Assembly (NCBI RefSeq): GCF_026914185.1 | Contig: NC_070566.1 | Location: 930,001 to 994,000 of the forward strand | DNA from: Puccinia triticina | Lineage: Eukaryota; Basidiomycota; Pucciniomycetes; Pucciniales; Pucciniaceae | Direction: 5' to 3' | DNA length: 64,000 nucleotides | Part shown: piece by piece, positions 45,723-57,832 of the stretch | Layout: the number at the start of each line of letters is the position of its first letter | Position numbering within the stretch: the stretch's first letter is position 1 | Notes under the pieces: generated by a model | The model's input: only the letters and a program-made list of their open reading frames with translations | What the model was told of the DNA's origin: nothing | Database searches by the model: none | Translations under genes and position numbers: made by a program

Positions 45723-48700
45723 TTAGTCCTCATCTTCAAATAAGTTATCATCTTTGTTTGGCCCCTCATTATCTTCACCATCAGAGTCTTGTTGTTTAAG
45801 AACTTCCTGCTCCAATTGAACATCCAAACTGCTTGATTCGGTGTCAACAGGGGAAATCAATGATTCAATCATGCAGAACCATTTGTCGGGTAAGATTTCA
45901 CGCGATATCAGTTTGGCGTCCAGCATGTTTGAAATTGCATTGTTCCAGTGGATCATGAGGCTTTCATGGTCGACTTTAGCGAAGCAGAGATCACCACCTA
46001 GCAGCTGGTAGATCCCACCTGGACGATTGCTTACTCCAGCAAGTTGAACTTCACCAAATGTCTTTTTCAAGCGGCTATCGAGTTGATTGTCACCTGTTGT
46101 AACCATTGTTTAGCTAAAAGACAACAAAGCAGTTCTGCATACCCTCAACTGATTGATCTATACTTTTCTTGAGTCGATTCCAATGAGATATACCCCAAGA
46201 CAGGGAACGTCTCAGCTCGACTTTGAGCTGGATGATCTCCTCATAAGCGTGATCCAGACCAAGCATGGCATGAATCCCTGTGCGTACAACTGGATCAACT
46301 GCCCAGGGATCCTTTGAGAGGCACATGTAACCATTGTTCCAGAATGGGTGGTTGAGACTCATCTTCATGAACTCTTTGTAGCCAAAGACCTTGTTCTTGG
46401 GTAACTGTAAGTCTTCAGGCGCATAATTTGTGAGGTAAGACTCCCGGCGATCACAGAACGTCTGGATAACTTTGACAACCCCATTTTTTCGTCTTTTAAG
46501 AGCAGCGTAGATTTTTTCTTTCAGTCGAGTGCCAAGTCGTTCGCCGCGGTCCTTCGACGCTCGCAAAGGCTGCGTTTCCGCCTGCAATTCAATTGCTACC
46601 TTAAATAAAGCAGACTTTGCGCTCCAGAGCAATATCTTCTGTCGCTGCTGTTCTTCTGGATATGGAGGGGGAGATTGGTATAAGCTGGATGATGCTCGTT
46701 TGTTGCACTGAAACAATCAACTTACTGTCTTGTGGACTTAAATCGGAAAAATCACCGCCAATAGAGGAGACTTCGTTCTCTTGAGCACGTTGAAGCGTTT
46801 GGATGTCTTGCAGAATGTTCATTGCATGAGCACAATTAGAGTTCAAATTTGATGATTCCAGGGTAGAAAGAAATAGATCGCTGATGTTTGGAAAGGAATG
46901 AAAACTCAAAAGAAGATTTGCTTGAAACAAAAGCAGTTCATAGATGCTTACGCCAATAACTTCAAGAACTCCTCTCGTTCAAAGAATACCGCCAGTTTTT
47001 CCATCACCTCGGTATTGCTACGGCTATTTCCTTGAAAGGATAACTGCTTTTCCCACTCTGCTCTAAAGAATTCTACAGTGAATCTTGACTGATCTGGCGC
47101 GTGCTTGTTTGGCTCAGCTTGCAGCTTGAAAAGTAGATCTTGTGAGTGTTTTCGATGGGCAAATGCTAGCATAAACTTTCGCTGCAGAGTGTTGACTAAT
47201 CAAACAAGATCATTAGGAAAGCATTGCCGGAATCATCAAATGAGACAGACCAACCAAGTTTTTCTACTACCAGTTGGTTGTGGAACAGGCTGCGATGGTT
47301 GAGCAAATTGAGCCGATGGTTTCTTGCTGCATTTCGGAGGAAGCTGACAAGGGGAGAGAGGTAAGACCAGAGCCGCTCCAAGCCTTCTCCATCGGAAAGA
47401 CCCCACCCAACGTTGTACCTGGGATTGTACTTCATTTGGCATTCCCATTCATGTACATATGAATGAAATATTGATGTCGCAAACTTCATCCCGGGTGTTT
47501 CGGATGGAAGAAGTTTACGCTGTGTTTCCAACAAAAAAATGAGACTACTTTTTTTACGCTGAATGAAGCTCTAGCATGCGACTCAGAAGCTTACTATTTT
47601 GATGAACTTATCGAGGGAGCAGCCAATATCGTAAAGTACTCTTAGTTTCATCTGAGACTGTATCTCTTTGAACAGCCGCTTGAGAATAGCCATTGGCAAG
47701 CATCTTCCCTCGCCCGCCCGGTTAATATTACAAAAATAGACTAGAGAGTCGTGACGGCAACAGCAACCCATGAGGCCTGTGTCATCGCAGCCCTTCCAAG
47801 TGCTTGCGTTCCGCTTGTCGTCTGCAGCTTTATGCTGATCGGAACATCAATCTTTCTGCATTCAATTAAGTGATAACCATAAGCCAACGTTCAAGCAACA
47901 GGTACCAGATATAACCCTCACCGCAATTTGAGTCTTCTTTTGAGCTTGTTCGTGAGAAATAATGTTCCTTTCGGCCGCATCAATTTCCTCGGGTTTCAGA
48001 AACATGTCTGGAGTTTGTAGAGGGAGGTGGTTCTTTGAGGCTTGTTCGTGATGTCTGTGCTGAAAGTTGCCATCGAGGCAAACAAAAATCTCTTGAGTAT
48101 CGGCAGGTTGAGTGGGATTGGCGACTGGGAGGGCTGCTCCAAAACACGCTGGGCATGATCGTTGAGCTAGTATATCTTGAGGACAATCTGACGAGAACGT
48201 TTCAACCATAGTCCGATGCTTTGCTAAAAGCAAGCGATATACATCAATTGCGGCTATCAAAGTGCGGCGGAGGCCGCGGGGCTACAGGAGGTGTTGACAG
48301 GAAGGAGTAAGATACACAAACCCCATTGAACAGTAAATACCCTCTACCTTAGTCTCCTTTTTATTGTAAAGCCGCATTGAAATTGACTCGTTCCAACGAC
48401 GAAGAACTTCAGCAAATGGCGTGGCGGCTGCATTACACAAGTTCCAGAGTAGATTGTAAAAGTTTAGGAGTCGCAGTGAAAAGGCGGTTTGGGGAAATAT
48501 TGGAGTGCTGGCCAGGTAACCGTGTGCCATGATCTGTACCGGGTCGGGGGTGCAAAGACAAAACGATATCATTTTGCGTTGCTGGCCTGGACATAGAACA
48601 ATCATATTTAAATGTCAGTTAAATTAGAGATAAAAATCAAAATCATCAGGTAAATACACACCTAATAAGTCAACCAAGTCGACTGGTCGAGTTTTTTTCT

Positions 48701-49190
48701 GGTGAGATTCACAGTTACAGAGCTTTTTTGAGTTATCATCAAAAGAGCCAGGCAAGGTCCAGTCGTTCGTGACTTGCTTTAACAGGGTGTATGCGGGAAA
48801 AAGGGCATCAAAAACGTCGGTCTAGTTGCGCCATCTCTGTTGCTGAATCAAACCCTGATAATATGAACCTATCTCGGCGCGTGTCTCCTCATGTTGATCA
48901 ACATTTTCTTCATCCTCCCAGTACGATGGTCCGTCATACGTGGCCGGGCCAGCGGAATAGTCCTCGGCAAAATCGGGCGGATTCACATCTAAAACTCGTA
49001 CGGCTCGCTCGGCAGCCCGTCGAGCATTGTCCGCATGGTACGCTGCCATCTCATCTTCAGCTTCTTTTTTCTTTGCGAGTCGGTATTGCCTCTGTAGCCG
49101 AGTTTCTCGCGCGGGAAGTCGGGAAGAACGGTGGAATTTGTGTCTGTCGGATACCATGGCCAAGGCGAGGTTGAAGGAAGTGAAAGTCAA
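45723..49190 (-). pseudogene. KDZ transposase of element II, one nonsense codon
   Basis: A multi-exon KDZ transposase. N-terminal basic region from Met 49190 (a second Met at 49157 is also possible). A TAG at 48822-48824 interrupts the region that resumes TDVFDALFPAYTLLKQ and ends at the LCNCESHQKK cysteine pair. Then the FCLCTPDPV block (48560), SCPACFG, the first catalytic Asp in VCLDGNFQHRHH (about 48060), DDTGLMGCCCRHD (47760), the second Asp in VLYDIGCSLDKF (47620), the Glu in WGLSDGEGLERLW (about 47380), helical exons to PWAVDPVVRTGIH (46270), and an acidic C-terminus ending at 45723. All catalytic motifs are present, so the TAG is the only break I can see. Confidence 0.86.
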
Positions 49191-49270
49191 ATGTAAAAAT
49201 TTAATCAGAATTGTTTTGTGTTACAACGGATTGTATGTAGTATTTCCATAAAAGTACGTATTTGCATACA

Positions 49271-49473
49271 AGCTAGCACAGGTTTGGAGTGCCAGGTCCG
49301 GTGGAGCCAGGACTACGGACACAGAAATGGAGTCGAGGGATTTGGCAGGCGCACTCCGTGCAGCTCGAGCGGCTCTAAGCCGCCCGCCAAGTCGGAAAAG
49401 AGCATCTAAAAGGCGCCTTCCCAAGCATCTGGGAACTCGTCTTTCAGATGGCAGCTCTCCACTGCCATAGGTG
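49271..49473 (-). repeat. Right TIR of KDZ element II
   Basis: Inverted counterpart of 40507-40709, ending ACTGCCATAGGTG before the GTCCAACG duplication. Confidence 0.92.
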
Positions 49474-49481
49474 GTCCAACG

Positions 49482-50279
49482 GCGCGGCACCTTTGGACTT
49501 TTCATCACTTCGATCTCAGCAAGCTCAAGCCTCGAATCGACTCCAGCAGAGCCGAAGTACCGCCCTGTGACACTCGAGCCAAGCAGACAACTCCTAAACC
49601 CTTCAAACAGACGCCGTCTCAGCCAACCGGGAATCGATTTGCACGGGATGCCGATATCCTTGCCAACGCGGTAAATAAAGACGAGATATGCAGATAAAAA
49701 TCCTCGAAACCTTGGTGTATGCGCGATAGATCGCCGGTCGGAGACGTCTACATATCTGGATTGTAGAATTTGTATTGCAACCAATCCTTCAAAATTGGCT
49801 CATAAGCAAGCGAGCACCGAAAAGCGCTCAACCTTCCGGACGCCTTGTCAGCGGTATCATTGTGCATGGTGATTTGATTGCACACTGGCCGGTTGTCTGT
49901 CGCATGGTGATTTCTCATGACAAGGAAGACACTCCAGTAACGACGAGCGGGAGACCTGCGGATACGGGCTTGGCATCTTGCGGGGCTGCCCATGAACTCT
50001 TCTATAAATCAAGTCGCATATGTGCTGGCAAAATGTGCCCAACCACAAACATACCAATCATTCTTTACTCGCTGCAAGACCCCAAGACAAAAACAAAACG
50101 CAGCCCTTAAGAACTTCTCCATCAAATAATCTCATGAGCTGTTATCTTTGGATACTGTTCCAGTTATCATGCCGTTGTGCATGGGAGGTGAATTGAGCGG
50201 CTCTTGGGAAGCTGATTTTGTTTGTGTGAGAAAACAGATAGAAGTGAAGAGGTGTTTAAGGAAAATAAGTGCAAATTAT
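49482..50279. other. Spacer with short frames, no gene supported
   Basis: Balanced composition and probably host DNA. Short overlapping frames exist on both strands without a recognised domain. Confidence 0.35.
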
Positions 50280-50710
50280 TAAGGCCACGTTTGGAGCCAA
50301 TATAATTATAGGTGACATGATCATTTGTAAATTCAATAAAAAATACAAAACTCAACATAAAGAATCCAATTTTTTTTGTAGGAAACCTACAGTACTGGTC
50401 TCATCAACTATGAAGTCAGATTTAACTGATTCAGCCATCTTCAGCACCATAATACCATTATATTGCTTTGTTTTGGTCAAAAGCGATATAATGGTACTAC
50501 AGTACTGAATATGGCTGAATCAGTTGAATCTGACTTCTACAGTACTGAATATGGCTGAATCAGTTGAATCTGACTTCATAATTGAAGAGACCAGTATTGT
50601 AGGTTGCCTAGAAAAAATATTTGGAGGCTTTATGTTGAATTTTGTAGTTTTCATTGAATTAACCAATGATTATATCACCTATATTTATATTGGCTCCAAA
50701 CAAAGCCTAA
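50280..50710. mobile_element. Foldback MITE with long imperfect arms
   Basis: Arms AGGCCACGTTTGGAGCCAAT and the inverse of TTGGCTCCAAACAAAGCCT pair over roughly 150-200 bases with mismatches. The centre contains a 41-bp unit (beginning TACAGTACTGAATATGGCTG) repeated in tandem at about 50493-50573. A clean target duplication was not found. Confidence 0.62.
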
Positions 50711-50753
50711 GTATAACTATTCACAGGTGTGAGAGGAAAAGGTAAAATCAACA

Positions 50754-51000
50754 CACTACAAGAAAAAGTTGTGTAACTGCCATCAGTTGACATGCACAAA
50801 CTCAAAGGGAGCAGGTGGTGTTTAGCTGACCCTTTGTCATAGGTTACTTTGACAAAGCTTCAATGCACAGTCACTGTGCATCATGAACAGTGATGGTGTA
50901 AAGAAACATTGTTAAGTACTTAGGCAGGGATTGAATTGACATTATCCTGGAACATCTTGCATGTCAACTGACAGCAGTTGCATGACTTTTTCTTGTAGTG
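50754..51000. mobile_element. CACTACAAGAAAAA-ended MITE
   Basis: 247 bp with inverted ends CACTACAAGAAAAAGT and subterminal TGCCATCAGTTGACATGCA arms, related to the CACTGTGAAAAA family. The CACTA terminus fits the CACTA/CMC group. Flanks ACA and ACC match at only two of three bases. Confidence 0.68.
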
Positions 51001-52085
51001 ACCAAGATAGAAATAATATGTGCACAGATAAATTTGTTGCAGCATTGTACTTATTTCTTTCTTGTGGTTCAAGGGTATCAACAAATAAAAGACTGAGGAG
51101 AATAGCTCACCTTTAGGGTGACTGCTTATTTATCTAGCTTATATGCCTCAAGCAGAACTTATAAGAGTCAGACAGAATTGGTCCATATATGAAAGTTCCT
51201 CCTGCTACAGAAGTGGAACTTGTGAAGTGGGCAGGTGGGACTTGTACCCTATGAACCCATTCTGTCTGACCCAACCTTGGGGTTTCTGGTGGGAAGAATT
51301 ATCCAAAAATCTACATATAATTCCTGACCCATCAAATTTCTTCCAACCAATCTATAAAAAAAAACTTGAGGTGATCCTTTTTTTTTGACAAAATTCTCCC
51401 AACCATGGACTTCTCAAGGAGTGATCAGTGGAAAAAGAATAAAAATTGAGTGCTGGATACATTAGTTTGGGATTTTATGGTATAGTTCTCTCCTGACAGT
51501 TGCTTGCTTTTGGAGTTCAGCTACAACCCTCACAGATTTATTTTGTGGGGGTGCTGGCTGAATTTGGCATCAAGTGTCTAATAGAATGAGAGAGGGGCTG
51601 CAAGTGCAAGGCCTCTACTAGGTTAAGCCTCTGTGACAGGGGGAGCTTGTAAGCCTCTAGCCAGAGTGGCGGGTTTTGAAAGGAGCTCTTCTTGCCACAA
51701 GAGGGCTCGCTCTGCTGTCAGATCCAAACAGAACAAAATCTTCCACTAAATACATAGAACTGTGTTGAATGCAGAGGAACACAAGGGATTTGTGCATATT
51801 TTGTTTTAATCCACACTATGAGGCATAATTTTTCATTTGTACCAAACACCTAGTCTGAATGAGAAGAGTCTTTGAACCCTCCATACAGTTTCCCAAGAGA
51901 CATTTTTGTAGAGCTCCTCCTGAAAGAGGTGCCATGTCCGTCCTCAGCAGGCAATATTTGATTTTGCTTGGAGAAGCAATCATCCCCCAGTGTGTCTTGG
52001 GATCAGTACGTGATGAGGAAGGCATAAATTGAAATTGATTGCTTGTTCAAATTGGGATCAAGTCTTTCAATTTTTTAACATGCCA
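51001..52085. other. Gene-free stretch upstream of KDZ element III
   Basis: AT-rich sequence with scattered short frames and no recognised gene. Confidence 0.4.
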
Positions 52086-52093
52086 GAGTGGCC

Positions 52094-52307
52094 CACCTGT
52101 GGCCACTACATAACAGTATACTGTACCGAGGGATTAAGGGGCCCATTATTGTACGCTAGGGGGTCAATTTGGGCGCGCTACATCAGCGACTCTGGAATCC
52201 CTGGTCTTGTCAGAATCTCCGAGCTCCGGTCCCCCAAAATCCGTCTAAGTCACTGGCCCACCCGCCGGTCATATGATCGCCGTACTCCGACCAGCTCATA
52301 GCACATC
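52094..52307 (+). repeat. Left TIR of KDZ element III
   Basis: Matches the inverse of 60053-60252 except for a 14-bp segment near 52235-52248 and scattered changes. Near the end it carries the palindrome ACAGTATACTGT. Confidence 0.92.
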
Positions 52308-52690
52308 ACACCCACCTATTCATACAAAAATATTTAAGTGCATATACATATACTTCGGCAATGTCCAACAGAACACACGTTACCGGATCACCCGGATCAG
52401 CAACCACGATCATCACATGTGTGAAAATAAAGACCATCTCATCGGTGGACCATCTCAACCAACCATCTAAATCGAGGCACTTTATACTTTCTCTGTTGTT
52501 TGCATGTTTTTTCTATTTTTTGTGTTCTATTTTTTTGTGTTTTTGAACCCCTTGGTATTATGTATGAGTAGAATGAAACACTGGAACAAACTTTGGGTGA
52601 GATTGAAATGAGGAGAGGACTTGCGGAATGCAATACAAGACACATTTAAAGAACTAGAAGAAAAAAGATAAATAAAGCAAAATAGCAGTA

Positions 52691-55600
52691 CTATGCCCGT
52701 CCTACTGACTCATTGCCGTCTACATCAGCAGAAGTTGGAGGAGTTTCATCATTCTCCATGTCCGTCTCAATCTCTTCTTCAACCTCCTCCCCATCATCAC
52801 CTCCCGCTCCTAAAATTGCCTCCTCTAATTGCACATCTACCTCGGGCCGTTCTGTTGAGATTCCATCTTGGACCGAGTCCATTTTCTTATTTATGTTGTC
52901 CCAATCGCGCAGCATTGACGTCCGGTGGTCACTAGGCTGACATAGATTTGCAAGCCACAGAACGTGGGGATGCCACTCTTTGACCAAGGTTACATGAAGG
53001 GTCTGTCAATGACGTAGCTCCTTGCGAATTACTCTAAGTCGGCTTCTCCGGTCCAAACCATGAAGAACCAGTTGATCAAAGCGATCCACATCCGTATCTG
53101 GTTGAACTCCGAGTAGATCAATACCTAGCAGGAAAAACAAAGAAATGCATCAGACAACGAGATATACAAGATAATAAATAGCAGAGACTTGTAGTGACCC
53201 ACGGCGACTGATTTTGTTTATTGTATTTTCAGCATGAACATAATACCCAATTGCCCAACCTACCGCCCTCGCCAACTCCTGAGAAATGAGTTGAAATTCT
53301 TCATTGACTCTGTTCAAGATAAGAACACAGTTTATCCCTGCTCGCACATTCGAATCGATTGCCCAAGGGGCCTTTGACTATAAATATAACCCATCGTTCC
53401 AAAATTGATGATCCAGCGGCCAGGAGGAGAAGTTTTCATATTGCAGTGGATAGTGCGATGGATCAGTCAGTCGCTGATCGGGAAATTTCTCCAGATATTC
53501 AGCAAAGAGTTTGTTGTGCTTTTCAAGTAAGCGCTTGACTGCTGGGCGGCGAGTTGCGATTGCTTTGAGGATCTTCTCTTTGAGCTCAGTTCCCACCCGA
53601 GTGCCGAGCTTCTTTGAATCTAACAGGGGCTGGCGTTCCGCTTGAAGTTGGACTGCCTGAATGTATAATTCGTTTTTGGAATTCCATAAAAGCAGTAACA
53701 GCCTCTGCTCATCACCTGTCAGACAAAAGAATAAAAATCAATCTTCTCTACATGACATTATCACGAAATCGACTTAACTGTTCTCTTTGCCAGAAGGCAA
53801 ATTGATGCCCAATGCTTCCGCTTCGGCCGCATCTTTATTGAGCTTCTTCGATACCTTATCGATTTTATCAAAGATCTTCTTGACTTCCTTTTCTGACAAA
53901 AGATTGAGATCTGGATCCGTCAGACGCTCCCTAATAATCAGATTTCAATCGATAAGCGGGCAAAATTGGATATTCGATTAGAACAAGGGGACACTTGCCT
54001 TAAAAGCTCAATGTTTGCCTGATGTTCGTAGATCTTTATCAGTTTATCTCTCCGCTCCTGCTCTTCATCGGTGTGATCCGCCCGAAACGTTTTCTGATGC
54101 CTCCATTGCTCTTTAAAGTACGATATGGTATATTTTTGGCCGGGTTGCTTGAAAGGATTATCGAGCGATAAGATATTTTGCAGCTCTTTCTGAACCTCCT
54201 TCTGTCGATTTGCCGCTAGCTTGAACTTCTTACATAGCCACTTGACTGAAATATGTTGGTTCAGATGGTTGTGTGTGCATAATGTTCCAGATAACACTTA
54301 CTTAGCTGTCTTATTCCTCTTCGATTATGATTTTTCAATAGATGTGCAATTGCTAAAAACCGATGATTGCGAGTAGCGTATCTCAAAGGACCAACAAGTT
54401 TTGCGAGATATGACCACATCCGCTCCAAACCTTCACCATCCGACAAACCCCATCCGGTGTTGAAGCGTGGGCTGTAATCCAACTGACATGCCCAATTGTG
54501 AACATACGAGTGGAATATTGAAGTTCCAAATTTTGTTCGTTGGGTCAGATCCGGCAGAAGACCACGCTAGTTGGTTAATATAAGTTGTAGTATAATATCA
54601 GTCAGTCTGTTAGCTCAAATTAAAATTGAGAAGATTGTGATTGGATAGGCCGGGGTCCAATGAAATGAAATAAAATTGAGCTTACCGACTTGATATATTT
54701 GTCAAGTGAACATCCGATGTCGTAGAGAATTCCAACCGGTCGATCCGGATCCACACTAAGTAAGTTCTTCAGCAATGCCAAAGGAAGGGCCCTAAGCTCG
54801 CCAGACTTGTAAATGTTGGCCAAGGAAATTGCTGCATCGTGTCGACAACAGCATCCCATGAGCCCAGTATCATCACAGCCCTTCCAAGTAGACTTGTTTC
54901 TCTTGTCGTCAGCGGCCTTGTGTGCATCTGTGCATCGATCTGCCTATGAATTACATCACTATCTCAAGTCAGAGTAGTTCGGGTGAAGGACAATTCACAA
55001 AGATACAAAGACATGTACACACCTGAGCAGGAGCTTTATTGACAACCTCCATATGCCGAATTTCCCGGGTCATGTTTTCGACTGCCCCTTCCGGGAGGAA
55101 AATGTTGGGTGTTTGAATAGTCTCGTGATCTCGGCTGGCCTTGGAGTGGTGTCTATGTTGAAAATTACCATCCAAGCATACAATCAGACGATTTCGAGTG
55201 GATTCCGGGTAATCACTATTGTTGGATGGCTCAGGCCCAAAGCAAGCTGGACAAGATCTATTGGCCAATTTGTCCTGCTCGGTCAGGTCGAGCGCTTCGT
55301 CAATTAAGTCATCTGTCCAAGTTTTGAGCGATCGGAAAAGATCGACAGCGGCTGAGAAGGGTTTTCTAATATCTCGGGCCTTAGAAAGAAGGAATGTTAA
55401 TTTGCAATCTTGTTGATCAATGGCAAGAATTACGCACATGGGATTTTCCCTTAACGCACAATCTCTCCGAACGTGGCTCAAGGAATTCGGTAAGTGCAAT
55501 CGTAAACGGCGACATACCAATGTTGCAGTTGTTCCACAACGAGTTGTGGAATATCAGGAGAGGAAGCGAGAATGCTGTTTGAGGTTTCAGAGGGGATCCA

Positions 55601-56002
55601 GCCAGATAACCATGACATAGTAGATGGACAGCATCATATGTGCATTTACAAAATTCTATTGGCCTCCGCGTTTGTGCTGATAGAAAGTTAAAACAAAGAG
55701 TATTAGCATGAATTTTGGCTCATGGAAAGAAAATGTAGTCTCCTACCATACAAGTCAATCATGTCAACATGGCGTGTGTTCTTCTGCTCAGCGGAGCATG
55801 TACAGGGCAGAGGTGGTAGTTGTTCTTCACACGCGTTTGCGCTTGACCAATTCTTGGTGTGTAACTTGAGGATGAGGTACCAGGTGTGCAGTTCCCGCAT
55901 TAAGAGTGCCCAGTTGAATTCTCTCGCTTGTCGACGATATTCTTCTTGGACGGAGTGGATACTTGGATCAATGTGTTCTTCCAGCTCTTCTGCCGTGGGC
56001 AT
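52691..56002 (-). pseudogene. KDZ transposase of element III, one nonsense codon
   Basis: Starts at or upstream of Met 56002 (MPTAEELEEHIDPS). The frame is open a little further upstream, so an additional 5-prime exon is possible. Order: CTCSAEQKN cysteine pair (55800), FCKCTYDAVHLL (55650), SCPACFG (55255), the first catalytic Asp in VCLDGNFQHRHH (55160), DDTGLMGCCCRHD (54850), the second Asp in ILYDIGCSLDKY (54720), the Glu in WGLSDGEGLERMW (about 54430), helical exons, and KLGTRVGTELKEKIL (53600). An in-frame TAG at 53378-53380 falls between FWNDGLYL and SKAPWAIDSNVRAGIN; the matching position in element II is open. The acidic tail (EVDVQLEEAIL) ends at 52691. The catalytic core lies upstream of the stop, so a truncated but core-containing protein could be made. 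Confidence 0.86.
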
Positions 56003-56768
56003 AGTTAGCCACCTCGGATATTCTTCTTGCTGACCAGTAGATTCGGATTCAAAAGATTAATCTGCAACATAATCCAGGACCATACTATCATTCTGAGTAC
56101 TATCATTCTGAGTAATATATCATAATTTATAGGATCACTTAAGAATCTACTACTCCTCAATTAAAAAATAGGAGAAATTTCAACTGAAAAATACTATTTT
56201 AAATAAAATACATTGCACCCAGCAAGAACTGTGGACAATGTGTGTGCAGTGTTGGCAAACTGTTAGGGAAACTGCTAGCACCCCTAGACAACACTAAACT
56301 GTGTTACAGTTACATCACTCTTAGCAGAAACTTAGGACCATTTTCTGTCAGATAATTTTCAATAAAGTTCTTCCCCTGAAATTATTAGCAGTTGTGTGGA
56401 AAACCTATCACACATTCCTTTTACTTTTCAGACATACACAAGTACTTATTTCCCGTAGCTTGAGCTGGTAGAGTTTGCAGCAACTTCTTGAGCTTGTGCT
56501 ATAAGTGCATAATAATCAGCCAGAACAGGCTGTGACAAAATGAAATGAGGAGTGGAGGACTTCCCCTGCAATATTTATCCCACAGATTGTGGTTTAGACA
56601 CAAAAAGTCTAGATTTTTGCAGAGAAATCTAGCTTTTGGCGCTCTAGATCACTTCTGGGAGGCCTGCAGATCTCAATGGGAAGTCATCCAGTTGGTTTTA
56701 CTCACATAACTCTTCCTTGTTGGTCATAATTTGAAAAATTGGCATGCAAATCCATTAAATATTTAACA

Positions 56769-57448
56769 GACTTACTTTGTGCACTGCGAAAGACACTTTG
56801 CGCACTGCACAGTGCGCGGATTCCCAAACACTTTGCGCACTGCGGGTAGAATACGCAACTCTTTGAAGATTTTTTTTGACCAATCAATAGACAGCCTTCC
56901 CATTGGCCTCTCTGAAATTTTTGGGAGTTTTTTGAACCATTCTTCTATGTAAAAAAAAACATTAAGACCAAGAAGAAATGTAGGATTTGGGCGCCTAAAA
57001 AACAAGGTTCTCATAGCCCCAAGATTCCTCAGCCACTTTTTGCAAGGATACAGGTCTGAAAAATGAGGATAATTTAGATGCAATGTGCTAATATGTGGTG
57101 AAGTTTCTTATTTATCAGACCCGTATGCTTGCACAAAGTGGCTGGAAGTAGCTGTTGTTACATTTTTCATTACTCAATAAACTATTTGAAATTTTTGGGC
57201 TATGGGAACCTTGTTTTTGAGGCGCCCAAATCCTAAATTTCTTCTTGGTTGTAATGATTTTTTTAACATAGAAGAATGGTTTGAAAAACTCCCAAAAAAT
57301 TTAAGAGAGGCAAATGGGAAGGCTTTCTATAGCTTGGTCAAAAATAATCTTCAAAGAGTTGTGTATTTTACCCGCAGCGCGCAAAGTGTTTGAGAATCCG
57401 CGCACTGTGCAGTGCGCAAAGTGTTTTTTGCAGTGCACAAAGTAAGTC
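56769..57448. mobile_element. Nested inverted-repeat element inside KDZ element III
   Basis: About 300-bp arms pair from GACTTACTTTGTGCACTGC (left) to GCAGTGCACAAAGTAAGTC (right). The arms contain repeated CACTTTGCGCACTGC words and a GGATTTGGGCGCC block. The spacer is about 100 bp. No target duplication was recognised. The frames on its two arms (56772-57083 and 57202-57393) are the same sequence in opposite orientation. Confidence 0.68.
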
Positions 57449-57832
57449 CAATGATTAAAGATTGTTTATGGCAATTCTGAGTGCAGGATAACTATTTTCA
57501 TAATCTCAGATCCCCATTGGTCTTGCAAAGAAATGAGTGGAAAAATCCTCAGCACATGTTTATATATATATATATATATATATTTTGGGGGGGGGGTCAA
57601 AAAAAGCCTGTTTGAGTGTATGATTTTGATTTAAAGCCCAGAAGTAGAATAGAAGAGTTCATTTTATGGAAACTGGAAGTAGAATTAAAAGGTTAAAGCA
57701 TTGGGCATATCTTGTGAATGTAAATCTAATTAATGAGACAAGAGACAGAGGAGTGTTGAACAGCAACTGAAGGCTGATATGCAGTGGAGAAGACTACTTT
57801 TCATTATAATATAATGAAAAAATAAGAGCTGC
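57449..57832. other. Spacer with TA microsatellite and poly-G
   Basis: A (TA)n run lies at about 57561-57584, followed by TTTT and ten G. No gene. Confidence 0.5.

Larger units (their letters stand above)
40507..49473. mobile_element. KDZ transposon II, complete, 8967 bp, TSD GTCCAACG
   Basis: 203-bp terminal inverted repeats (40507-40709 and 49271-49473) start CACCTATGGCAGTGGAGAG. They are flanked by identical GTCCAACG (40499-40506, 49474-49481). The companion gene is on the plus strand (40885-43237) and the transposase on the minus strand (45723-49190), converging as in element I. The middle (43240-45720) is non-coding. Confidence 0.93.
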
